From NCBI GenBank assembly GCA_963281155.1, contig CAUJLY010000005.1:1302001-1366000 (forward strand): a stretch of DNA of 64,000 nucleotides, written 5' to 3'. Position 1 is the first letter of the stretch. Each line of letters opens with the position of its first letter. This DNA comes from Rhabditophanes sp. KR3021 (taxonomy: Eukaryota; Nematoda; Chromadorea; Rhabditida; Alloionematidae). Positions 1-9,575 of the stretch are shown here, piece by piece. The translations under genes were made by a program, and so were the position numbers. The notes under the pieces are model-generated. The model was not told the DNA's origin. It searched no databases and saw nothing but the letters and a program-made list of their open reading frames with translations.

Positions 1-638
1 CAAACCAATGTTTCCAATCTCGGCGTAATAATTGAACCTAATGACTGCGAATTCTCCAACAAACTCCCACTAATAGAATGAAAGTTATAATTATCTGAAT
101 GAAAACAAATAGTCTTCGGACTCAATCCACAAAATTGCTCCAAAATATTTGATACACCTTCTGTATTGACTAATGAAATAACTTCAGCGTTCTTATAAAT
201 TGCAACAAGTTGCTTATGCAGCTCTAAATGACAATTTAGCATTCTAAAAGTATTGTCATAAGAAATGACGGCATATCTAATAGTTATAGTCTTCACAAAT
301 TTATTTATCTTTTCAGCTAAAGCTAATATTCTATCATTATTTTTGTAATTCTTGGTTTTGTCATCAAAGTAATACAATCGAATAACAAACCCACAGGCAT
401 TAACTATGATACGATTGCCAAATGTTGAATCATTATCTGCAAAGTATACGGCAAATGATTTGTTCGTATATGGATCTTCATCCGTATACTTGGCCATACT
501 AGTTAAATAATAAAGCCATCTTGACGATTTTGCCAAATTAGCACGATCATTGATAGATGTTATTTCTTCGATTATCTTCTCCATTAAATAAATATTGCTG
601 TAAACTAATGCAATAGCTTCATCTCCGGATAAGTACAT
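1..638 (-). CDS. Hypothetical protein, 3' end outside the window
   Basis: An open frame runs from the ATG at 638 leftwards to base 1 without a stop, giving at least 212 residues. I do not recognise it. The N-terminus (MYLSGDEAIALVYSNIYLME, then a leucine/isoleucine-rich stretch ending near RWLYYLTS) has the length and hydrophobic spacing of an F-box helix bundle, followed by alternating beta/helix-like sequence such as NRIIVNACGFVIRLYYFDD. That suggests one of the lineage-expanded nematode F-box-type families, but this is inference. There is no signal peptide and no membrane segment. It points away from the GMP synthase gene, and the 1.2 kb between them would hold both promoters. Codon use looks ordinary for the window, which supports real coding. 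Confidence 0.6.
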   Translation of the reverse strand, partial: MYLSGDEAIALVYSNIYLMEKIIEEITSINDRANLAKSSRWLYYLTSMAKYTDEDPYTNKSFAVYFADNDSTFGNRIIVNACGFVIRLYYFDDKTKNYKNNDRILALAEKINKFVKTITIRYAVISYDNTFRMLNCHLELHKQLVAIYKNAEVISLVNTEGVSNILEQFCGLSPKTICFHSDNYNFHSISGSLLENSQSLGSIITPRLETLV

Positions 639-1819
639 TTTTTGGGAATATAAATTAACTTTACCACTATGATCAATATGATAACAAAGTCACACACATA
701 TATACAAGTCAAAAAAATCTTATTGAGCTTTTAAATATCACCTCTACCCTCGTCAGCCAACTGCTTTTATTTTAAAATAACTTATCACCCAAAAAAATAG
801 GGAAAGATCTTGAATCTATTATATGTTTTTTATCCGATATACTAAGCAAATAAATTTTGATGTATATTCTTATAATATTCGCAGATGTCTAGTGAGCTAT
901 ATATTTTGATTCGCAACAAAAATAATGTCAAAGATAACTAAAATAAAAAATTGTTTTTATTTATTTGTTTAAAATGGTAATAAGAACAAACAAAACGAAA
1001 AAGTATATATTCCAGTAGAAAGAATAACAATAATAAACTACGTTTAAATTAGATTGGCTGATATTATTTGATAATTAACTTTCTTTATTACTTAATAATT
1101 CGAATCCATCATCTGATCAACTTTTAAACAACTTTTTAAGATGCTTATCATGTTCTTTATGTTTCAAATTTAAAGTATAACATGTTTTTGTATTGGATAA
1201 TAATTTAAAGGACTTTTTAATGATATGCAAACGTAATTTTAAAAAAATGGCCTTTCTTTTATATGGAAAGTATATACTTTCTGTGTTTGCGTCCATTAGA
1301 TAGTTATCAAACAAATCAATATACATAGTGACGATAAAAGCAGATGCAATTTTATCTTTTTATTGCTAATTTGTTATGCTAGTGCTGGTATACTTTATCA
1401 AAGGAAAATCAACACTGGCTGCTAGAGTTTTTGTGTTCATTTATTGTATACGAAACAGGCACGTTTCTATACAAAAATGGTCTACTACACAATTTATTCA
1501 TAAACTTTTTTTATATTATTATAAGATATGATCACATTTGCATTTTCACATTTATTTGCTTCAAAAGCAGCAAAATGTGACAGCCTGTCGTTGCCAGATA
1601 ACTTTCTTTAACTATCATATCATACTCTTTTGTTTCCGTATCTTTGATCTCAGGGTAGCAAAAAAAGGGACATGTGTATGTTGTACTTCCTACTACTTTT
1701 GACAAAATAAATTGGTTATTTAAACGGTGGCAAATACTCATTTCTCCTTTACTTTTGAAATATCGTTTTTAAGTGCTATGTTTTAAAAATACCTATATTT
1801 TTTATTTTAGGATTAAACC
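639..1819. other. Spacer with two doubtful short frames
   Basis: About 1.2 kb, very AT-rich, between the divergent gene at 1-638 and GMP synthase. Two minus-strand open frames of 69 codons lie here (1117-1326 and 1532-1741). The first is Lys/Leu-rich and looks like chance. The second begins with a good ATG (MSICHRLNNQFIL) and has several cysteines, but no recognisable motif or splice partner. I would not annotate either without transcript support. No RNA gene was seen. Confidence 0.4.
1797..1810 (+). promoter_or_regulatory. Probable trans-splice acceptor of GMP synthase
   Basis: A pyrimidine/AT-rich tract ending in TTTTAG stops 9 bases before the GMP synthase ATG at 1820. No coding exon upstream fits in frame, so the acceptor most likely receives a spliced leader. 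A 5'UTR intron is the alternative. Confidence 0.45.
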
Positions 1820-4606
1820 ATGCAAGTAGAAAAGATTGCCATCCTTGATTTTGGTTCTCAATATGGGAAAGTTATTGACAGGTAATTTTATATTTACGGG
1901 CTACGATTGATATTTTTGTTTGGAACGTGTCGTTTATTCATTTTAAAATCACGCACATATATGAAACACATAGCAAACTTATTAATTTTTAAATAATTAA
2001 AATCCTAATAACTAAATTAATATTTTCCTCACAGAAAAGTGCGCGAGCTCAATGTTAGATCCGAAATAGTCTCTATGGACATTACTTTAGCTGAATTGGA
2101 AAGAGATCAATTTACGTATGTTCGATTTTCCTTTTTACATTAATAAATTAGCATATAGAGCTGTTATCATTTCCGGAGGACCCGACTCAGTAAATTCCAC
2201 GAATGCCGCCTTTTGCGACTTTCAAATTTTCAAAAGCGACCTTCCTATTCTAGGAATTTGTTATGGCTTTCAGTTGATTAACAAATTTTTTGATGGAACT
2301 GTCGCTAAGGAATGTATTAGAGAAGATGGACAAGTTCATATTAATGTTGATAACAAGTCTCCATTATTCGATGGGTTGGAAGAGGAAGAAATGGTTCTTC
2401 TTACTCACGGAGACTCAGTCATTGATGAAAGTGTCTCTAAAGAGATGAATGTAATTGGAAGAAATGGAAAATTCATTGCTGCCATTCAACATAAGACTAA
2501 AAAAATTTACGGTGTCCAGTTTCATCCAGAAGTTGATCTAACTACTAGTGGAAAGACTATGTTGAAGAATTTTTTGAGAAATGTCTGTATGTTTGAAGGA
2601 ACTTTCACATTAGACGAGTAAGTTTAAACTTCTTTACTATTTTTAATTAATTAATTTGTGCAGAAGAGAACAATCTTGTATTGAGTACATCAAGAACAAA
2701 GTCGGCGACAAAAAGGTGCTCGTCATGGTTTCAGGGGGAGTTGACTCAACTGTTTGTGCTGCCTTGCTCAATACTGCCCTGGGACATGAGCAAGTTATTT
2801 GCGTTCACATAGACAACGGCATGATGCGATTAGATGAGAGTAAGAAAGTTGTCAAATCCCTCGAAGCAATTGGTTTAATTGTTAATTTTTATTCTTCTTA
2901 CGAAGACTTTATTAATGGTTACGTTGTTGGCTGCGATGGTCGTCACATCAAATTATGCGAAGTCGTCGAACCTGAACTTAAAAGACAAATCATCGGAGAT
3001 ACTTTCATCAGAGTTAAGGACAATGTGATGAAAGACCTTAAATTAGATGCTAATATCTTCTATGCTCAAGGTGAATATTTAAAACAAAAATCTTTTAATA
3101 CTTTAAAGTATATTCAATAATTTTGCAGACAAAAATTAATTCAGCGGCTTCTCTATTTCCCTTAGGATCCATAGGCCTGGCAAATAGCATAGCTTCCAGG
3201 TTCTCAGTGCTCTTCTTCAAGAATATGTCTTCGTTATGACATGTCACTTTTCTCCTGTATTTGCTAACTGATGTAAAAATCTTTCCTTCTTACTGAAAAC
3301 ATATCCTCATTTATTAGCAAAATTGTAGTCATATCTATGTTGAGCAATTCTTTTTTTAAAGTCAACGGTTTCACCAGCATAAGGAATAGTATTTCCTGTC
3401 CTTGCAAATGTGCCACGCCATAGGTAACAACTAGAAGAGCCTTTCCTTTTCCATAGCAGATGGGTCGTAACAACGTTCCTTCCTCCAATTGCCCGGTTAA
3501 GACATCTAGAGAATTCACTCCAACATTCAAATTTAAAAAATACAAACTTTTAAAGAATTGTTTAAATTATTTATTAATATTATTGCCTACATTCAGGAAC
3601 TTTGAGGCCTGATTTAATCGAGAGTGCTAGTTCGATGGTTAGTGGAAAAGCGGATAAGATCAAAACCCACCACAATGATACTAAATTGGTTCGTGAATTA
3701 AGAGAAAAGGGATTGGTCGTTGAGCCACTTAAGGACTTCCATAAAGATGAAGTCAGGATCTTGGGTTTGAATTTAGGTTTGCCTGAGTCCATTGTCCATC
3801 GCCATCCTTTCCCCGGTCCAGGTTTAGCAATCAGAATAATCTGCGCCGACAAACCTTTCAACGAAGGTCACTTTGACGAAACTCAAAACCTAGTGAATGA
3901 GATGTTCCAACTCAACACCTACTCCCCATCCGAATTAAGTCAACACGAAAAAATCCTAAGCTTGATCAACAGCCGCGATCTAGACATTTTGATGGATTCA
4001 GATTGCTCCCAATTCACCAACACTCTTTGCCCCATCAAAACCGTGGGTGTGCAAGGTGACTCACGCACCTACTCATACGTCTTAGCTTTATCAACAAATA
4101 ACGACACCATCCCCTGGGAGACTCTATCAAAGTTGGCAAAAATCATTCCCAAAGTGATTCACACCATCAACCGCGTCGTTTTCGCTTTTGGACCTGCCTT
4201 TGCCTCAATCAACATCAATGATGTCACTACAACCTACCTGACAAGGGACAATATTCATAACCTCCAACGCGCAGATGACTTGGTAACGAATGTGTTGAAT
4301 GGGTTTGGTGAAAATGGTGAGGTCGGTGCTTTCAAACCATCTATTGACTTAATCCAACAAATGCCTGTCGTACAAATCCCTATTCATTTCGACAGAGTCA
4401 ATGGGGAAAGTTCAACGAAGCACTCGTATGTCTTGAGACCTTTCATCACAAATGACTTCATGACCGGAACTGCAGCCATTCCACCTTTGTTCCCTGAAGA
4501 AGTGTTGCTCGAAATGGCTAGAAGAATCTCCTCCACGGTCCCTAACACTTCCCGAGTCCTTATTGATGTCAACTCAAAGCCACCGGCTACCACTGAATGG
4601 GAATAA
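1820..4606 (+). CDS. gmps-1: GMP synthase (glutamine-hydrolysing)
   Basis: Converts XMP to GMP using glutamine and ATP, the last step of guanylate synthesis in the cytosol. Five exons: 1820-1881, 2035-2115, 2159-2617, 2664-3070, 3597-4606 (2019 nt, 672 aa, close to the usual ~690). The N-terminal class I amidotransferase opens with KIAILDFGSQYGKVIDRKV and has the nucleophile elbow GICYGFQ (Cys81), then GVQFHPEV with His170 and Glu172 of the triad. The ATP-pyrophosphatase P-loop SGGVDSTV is near residue 224. The C-terminal dimerisation/XMP domain ends in the family-typical KPPATTEWE. Introns are 153, 43, 46 and 526 bp; the last splits AQG/TLRPDLIE and holds an antisense open frame. An AATAAA lies about 45 bp after the stop, before the convergent neighbour. 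All key residues are present, so it should be active. Confidence 0.95.
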
Positions 4607-4847
4607 AACTTTGTTTTTATCAAAATGTTGTCTTATCACTTATTTGCCTAATAAATGACACTTCTTTACTTAATCACCTAATATAATTGCAAATATTATG
4701 ATATACAATATTTAATACCTTAATTTTATCAAAAATAACTAATGTCCAAATATTATGTATGTATATTTAAATATTTTATCAAAAATTTAATTGTCACAAG
4801 ATGTGTATTGAGAACTATTAATAAATCATTGGGTAAATAAAGGATTT

Positions 4848-5453
4848 TTATTTTATTCTTTCATAAATAACTTTAGAATGCTGAAGGACGCCGTTGGTTG
4901 GGTCGGTGGCTGTTCGCATTTGGAGAATTTGTTCCATGTGTGATGGGCCGTGCTTTATGAAGGTTCGGTGAAGCTGAAATTAGTTGAATAAAATAATTGA
5001 GCAGAATAAACTTACTGCTTCGACTGGTAAATCGCGGGAGAATGAAATTCGACCAATATCACTTAGTTGTAGTTTGACTGATTCATTCTCAGCTTTCCCG
5101 ATCTCATACTTAGTAAATCCATTTCCTCCAGCTGTCATCAACGTTACGACATCTCCCTCAACTGTCAAAAAGCCCCATTCATTATGAAACGAATCTTTAT
5201 TAGAATGCGACCAAGCTTTAGCAGAAAAGTTCAAAAACTGCTTTGAACTATCATGAAACGACTGTTCTCCCTCCTCAATAACCAACTCTTCCCCATACGT
5301 CATTGAAGGAATGGTGGGCCAAATTACTTTGCCACTAAACTCTGACCTCCACTTTCCAACCATCCACGCCAACGGTTTATTGGCTTCCGATATAGCTCCT
5401 TTTACACAGCCAAAATAAATACTAAAAATAATTAAAGCTAACCACAACTGCAT
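4848..5453 (-). CDS. Secreted nitrobindin/THAP4-like beta-barrel protein
   Basis: Two exons, 5453-5016 and 4973-4848 (42-bp intron), 187 aa. A clear signal peptide (MQLWLALIIFSIYFGCVKGA) precedes the family start NKPLAWMVGKWRSEFSGK; the body carries SMTYGEELVIEE, LNFSAKAW and WGFLTVEGD, and the second exon gives LHRTFIKHGPSHMEQILQM RTA, the usual end of the THAP4-type domain. Human THAP4 C-terminus and plant nitrobindins bind heme in this ten-strand barrel; nematodes have several stand-alone and secreted versions. Heme binding here is inferred from family only. The gene converges on GMP synthase with 241 bp between stops. Intron position and family continuity make the model secure. Confidence 0.9.
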
Positions 5454-5741
5454 CGCAAATAATCAATTTTAATTTAATGTAACAAAACAGACCACTACCA
5501 TCTGAAGGTGTTTAGTCAAAAACGTGTTTAACAATCAAGGTCTCTTTCCATCTATTTAAAGTAATCAAAAGCAGTTATTGCAACAAAAAATTGAATTATG
5601 TAGATGAAAATGTGGTTTGTTGTAGATAGATGTTTATTCAATTGTTTTTTCAACTAATTAATAGTATGTTACTTTTATATGTCTACGTTTTTATGAACTT
5701 CTTCGTATGTTTATGTTGTGTTCGATTCTAGGGAACAGAAT

Positions 5742-6050
5742 TTAATGGTGCTTTTCGGCGTGGTGTTCTCCGGCATGTTCTTCGTGGTGTTCACCATGCT
5801 TCTTTTCGCAGTGTTTACCGGCATGTTCATGATGTTCTCCATGAGCGTGCTTTTCGTGGTGTGCATCATGGTGTGCATCGTGGTGTTTTTCGGTGTGGTG
5901 TTCTCCAGCATGCTCGTGGTGGTCCCCAGCAGCGTGATGTTCACCGTGTTCGTGGTGTTCTCCGTGTTCGTGGTGTTCTTCCTTATGGTCTTTGTGTCCA
6001 GCTAATAATTAAATAGTATCATTTTTAAACTTATCCTAAAACTTACTCAT
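5742..6050 (-). CDS. Histidine-rich protein (35 of 87 residues His), likely metal-binding
   Basis: Two exons: 6050-6047 (only ATG plus one base) and 6001-5742, joined by a 45-bp GTAAGT...TTATTAG intron; 87 aa. It is built of degenerate EHHEHGE/AGEHH/EKHHDAHH units, with a single Cys (GKHCEKKHG) and many Glu/Lys. I count 35 His in 87 residues. There is no signal peptide and no hydrophobic segment, so it is probably cytosolic. The reading on the other strand of the same DNA (Val/Phe/Met-rich) is a shadow. A TATA box sits 71 bp above the ATG and an AATAAA lies at 5633-5638. Likely role: buffering zinc, copper or nickel, inferred from composition alone. No named family is recognised. Confidence 0.8.
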
Positions 6051-6708
6051 CTTGATTTGTCAGATAGATAGTTGATTCAAACAAATTGTTTGGTGTGATT
6101 AATTCGAAACAAACCGTCCCTTTTATACCCAAAAATAATCTCCAGATATCAAACATCATTGTACTTCAATATTTAGATAAGGAAATTTATAAAAAATATG
6201 TTTGTGAATCAACAATCTCGGAGTCGTAAAATTTTTTGCGAGTAATCACGAGTCTTATACATCTTACACAAATTTTACGCTCTCTCAAGATAATTCTGAT
6301 AAAAGGAATTTAATCATTTTTTCCTCAATTAGATCTATGGAATTAGAGACGGATGTACCTACAATAATTGATAACAAAAATGTTTCTTCCTAATTGCGCT
6401 CCAATAATCAAAAAGTGTAGTGTCAGTCAGTGAAGCTAAAAATATCTTTTTTGATGCCATTTCTTATCGAAAGCCATTAAAGAATGTATGAAACATGTTG
6501 GGGTGTAAAAATACGTTTGATTGAAAGGTCGTAAAAGGCGTTGCACAATTTTAATAATCTGATCATAATCTTATGATGTACCATTTTTTGCAATAATATG
6601 TATTTTTGTTTATGTTCTCGAGTATAGTTTTTAAATACAATCTACACAAAGCACTATATTTTAGTCAAGAAAGAATTTAATTATGGTTAAAGGTTCTAAG
6701 TAACAGCA
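6051..6708. other. Spacer between histidine-rich and protease genes
   Basis: Apart from the TATA box at 6121-6127 I see no gene, RNA or repeat in these 660 bases. The 3' UTR of the protease gene must lie in its right part, but no clear AATAAA is visible on the minus strand. Confidence 0.5.
6121..6127 (-). promoter_or_regulatory. TATA box of the histidine-rich gene
   Basis: TATAAAA read on the minus strand, within GGGTATAAAAGGG, 71 bp before the ATG at 6050. Good context and position for a core promoter. Confidence 0.6.
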
Positions 6709-7963
6709 TTAAACAGTTGCATAATTTGGAGATTTTTCAATTTGACACATATTCTTTCCCTTGGCAATATTAAAGTAGCCTTTCATCCCCCAAGTATTTC
6801 CCCTACATTATTCAATTAATAAATAAGCAATTAACAACATACCATGAATTACGAATTGTCCAATATCCAGGCCCGTACCCAACAACAACAACTCCATGAT
6901 TGATATTTTTACCATTACAAGCAGTATCAGAATAAATTCCAGATTTGTAATTTAATAATTTCTTGGAAGACGCATACATTCCAGTTGCAATAGGTCCCAC
7001 AGAGACTACTTTAGCTGCAAGTCCATTTGGATCTTTGCTTTTTAGGTTGATAACACTTTTCACTCCGAACTTGATCTTTTTCTTTTGATTTAGCTTACAT
7101 TTGCCTGTGTCCTTTAAAACGTATGGGTAGTCTGAATCTAGATCGACTCCGCCAGTTTTCTTGACGTAGTCATAACTGAAAGATAATTATTTTATTTTAT
7201 TTATTTGAAAAGCGACTTACGTTGTTGGCATCCATCCTCCTTTGCACTGATCCCCACCTAGACAATCAAGAACATTTTGGATAGAAAATTTATATAATTT
7301 CTTGGACTTTTTCTTGACTTGACCTTCAAGAACGGCAAGAGCTCTAAACTATTGTAATAATAATTTTAATTTATCAACTCACGAAACAACAGTGCAGCAT
7401 CCACACGCTCCTTGATATCTAATGGGCCCACATAATCCCTTATCACAAGCATTGTACTTAGCCGGAGCAGCTTTAACACTAAATGGAGCCATTGCCAAAT
7501 TCTCAACATCCTCATCCTCATTATCCTTATAATACAGATCATGATGAGTTGAATTAAACTGAGCAGAGCCGCTTAATTTTTGGAACTCCATTTCAGTGAT
7601 GTCCGAGAAGGCATTTGTTCCCATGTCGAAAGTTGTGAGGTTATTTTTGAAGTCTTCGTTGTGCTTGTTGATCATGTGAAGATTGTTAAAGTACTCCAGT
7701 TTGTGGATGTGTTCGTGTCTCGGATGAAGATATACTTTTTGATGAAGTTTCTTAAAATCATTCCACTCCTTGTGAGCATTTACTTCATCCTCACTATGAA
7801 GATGAACAGGTTGCAGGTGTGATTTACTAAACAAATTACATAATTTAATTTATTGCTTAGCTTACACTCGATGTTTATCATCATGGACAAATGAATCTCC
7901 CGCAAAGTAACTAAATCTGGCAGTTGCCATCGAAACAATAGAAAAGAATACTAAGAATTGCAT
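6709..7963 (-). CDS. Papain-family (C1A) cysteine protease with atypical active-site loop
   Basis: Five exons: 7963-7866, 7826-7383, 7343-7221, 7175-6843, 6802-6709 (363 aa). Signal peptide MQFLVFFSIVSMATA, then an I29 inhibitor prodomain (EWNDFKKLHQKVYLHPRHEH ... FNNLHMINKHNEDF ... GTNAFSDITEMEF). In the mature enzyme the oxyanion Gln171 and nucleophile Cys177 lie in YQGACGCCTVVSALAVLEGQ, His315 in INHGVVVVGYG, and Asn331 in TIRNSWGNTWGMKGYF. The catalytic residues are all kept, but the usual CGSCWAFS is CGCCTVVS: the serine is Cys and the near-invariant Trp after the nucleophile is Thr. Family role: lysosomal or secreted proteolysis (digestion, moulting, host or prey tissue). It could have shifted specificity or weak activity. 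It is divergent with the acidic secreted gene. Confidence 0.88.
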
Positions 7964-8002
7964 ACTTAAATGAGAAGATGATGTTCTTGTTAATTGCGAA
8001 CC

Positions 8003-8009
8003 TTATATA
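8003..8009 (-). promoter_or_regulatory. TATA box of the C1A protease gene
   Basis: TATATAA on the minus strand, about 40 bp above the ATG at 7963, implying a very short 5' UTR. Confidence 0.55.
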
Positions 8010-8321
8010 CCAACTCATGACATCAAGTCTAATCCGCTTAATCCAGACGTTTACAAGTATTTCAGGTGATCTTATGTCCAAATCAACAAACTGATAAAGG
8101 TTTGGTATGAATCGAATGAGATTAACCTTATAAAGCCGTTGAACTTTTGTTTATTGGTAAAGGTAAAGTACATGATATGATGTCTAGTCAATATTTTTGT
8201 ATCTGAAGGTGTATTTAGGATGGCATGTGTTATCTTTTAAAAAAATGAGCAGCAAAGATGTACTAATGATGACATGTAGCATCTCGCTAAAAATCAATGG
8301 CAAAGATGTACTTTGCTTTGA

Positions 8322-8345
8322 TATAAAAGTTTCCACTATAAATAG
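8322..8345 (+). promoter_or_regulatory. Two TATA-like elements before the acidic secreted gene
   Basis: TATAAAA at 8322 and TATAAATA at 8338, 50-70 bp above the ATG at 8395. Either could be the core promoter. The 430-bp spacer with the protease gene is a divergent promoter region with no other feature seen. Confidence 0.5.
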
Positions 8346-8394
8346 GCAAACATTTGATTACCAAATCATACTAACCACTAACCCTAACCTTACA

Positions 8395-9000
8395 ATGCGT
8401 TTTTCTGTATACTTCCTGGCTGCTTTATCGTGCCTACTTCAAGTAATGGTTCTTGCTAGAAATGTAGAACACCATTCTATGAGAAGTATTTGTAAACAGG
8501 ACTGCACTAAGGAAAATACTGCAACTCGACTCAGTAGACATCCCAATTCCGATTCCGATGAGGAGGAGGATGAAATTGTCAAATCGGATGAAACGCACGA
8601 CCACTCTCATGAAGAAGATGAAGAGGAAGTTGTGAGAGAAACTGGCAGTCTGGAGGACAAGTCTGATGAAGATGAAGATGAAGTAGTAAAGCTAAGTCGT
8701 ACTACCAGGAGACACCAATCTACTTCGAGAAGACCTCAAACCACTTCGAGAAGACCCCAAACCACTTCAAGAAGACCCCCAACTCACTCAACGTAGGCTC
8801 AATTATTTGTATTACCTTTAACTAATCATCCCTTTTATAGTCGCAAGCCAACAACTGCTGAATTAGATGGTCAATTGCCCGACACAGAATCGATCTCGTA
8901 TGGACTACCTGGAATTCTTGGTATCCGTTCGTTAAAATCAAAAAATATCCTATTACCCGACATTAGCTTTATTAAACCTATCAGATCCGACGGTCATTAA
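8395..9000 (+). CDS. Secreted acidic protein with Arg/Thr-rich heptad repeats
   Basis: Two exons, 8395-8792 and 8841-9000, 185 aa; GTAGGC donor and TTTTATAG acceptor. A signal peptide (MRFSVYFLAALSCLLQVMVLA) is followed by two acidic blocks (SDSDEEEDEIVKSDE, then DEDEDEVVK) and a run of near-perfect seven-residue units TTSRRPQ or TSRRPPT just before the intron. Exon 2 adds a Leu/Ile-rich tail (SYGLPGILGIRSLKSKN) ending in PISFIKPIRSDGH-like sequence. There are two cysteines only. I do not recognise a family. Paired acidic and basic low-complexity segments suggest a matrix, mucin-like or secretory-granule protein; that is inference. AATAAA lies at 9060-9065. Confidence 0.7.
8714..8790 (+). repeat. 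21-bp coding tandem repeat
   Basis: Three to four copies of a 21-bp unit (ACTTCGAGAAGACC(T/C)CAAAC core) encode the heptad TTSRRPQ. The middle copies are almost identical, so the array is young and may vary in length between strains. Confidence 0.7.
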
Positions 9001-9575
9001 ATTGTATGGAGGAAGAAATGTTACACAATTCATTTATTGTGCTATAAATTACTTTTATGAATAAACATCTATCGTTGTTGTATTGTTTGATCATCCAAAT
9101 AACCTAATCCTTTTATTGTTACACACAAATCTTGTACTCTGCTCCTTAGTTTCCATGACTTTCAAATAAAGATGCTTTACTCCATACTTTTGGCTAACTA
9201 CAAATGAAGTTACTTTATATCATATCTCCAATGATAATAAAGAAATAGTAACTTCCAATACTCCCAAAAAATAGTTACTTTCAATGACATTTCCCAAATG
9301 TTTAAAAAGCAACAACAGATGGCAAGCATACCAAACGAGCTCACGAAAAGGCAACTCAAAATAAAGCTTACCAAGCAATAACACAAACCAACAATCTTAA
9401 ACAAACCCGTTCCTTTGACCCAAAAGAGAGAGACCTAAATAATCCTCAAATTGTTCCCTAAAAGCTCAACAGAGTGAAAGTATTGTTAAATGCCTTTTAA
9501 AAGTCAATAGGCAGGCACGTTTAAAACTTGTAACTTCCATCTTCATCAGTCATTTCGTGTTTTCACAAACTTAAG
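9001..9575. other. Upstream region of alpha-tubulin
   Basis: No gene seen. A minus-strand open frame of 64 codons (9210-9404, Cys/Leu/Phe-rich) looks like chance. A GAGAGAG stretch near 9425 and two similar AGTTACTTTCAAT-type words near 9210-9290 may be promoter elements. Confidence 0.4.

Noticed and set aside
3288..3560. Possible SET-domain reading (PYAGETVDFKK) in the GMP synthase intron
   Set aside because: Resemblance is short, and no other SET motif follows. Kept only as an unexplained antisense coding-like segment.
5718..6005. Open frame on the plus strand, Val/Phe/Met-rich
   Set aside because: It is the mirror of His-rich codons (CAC/CAT) on the minus strand. The minus-strand gene has intron, TATA and poly(A) signal.
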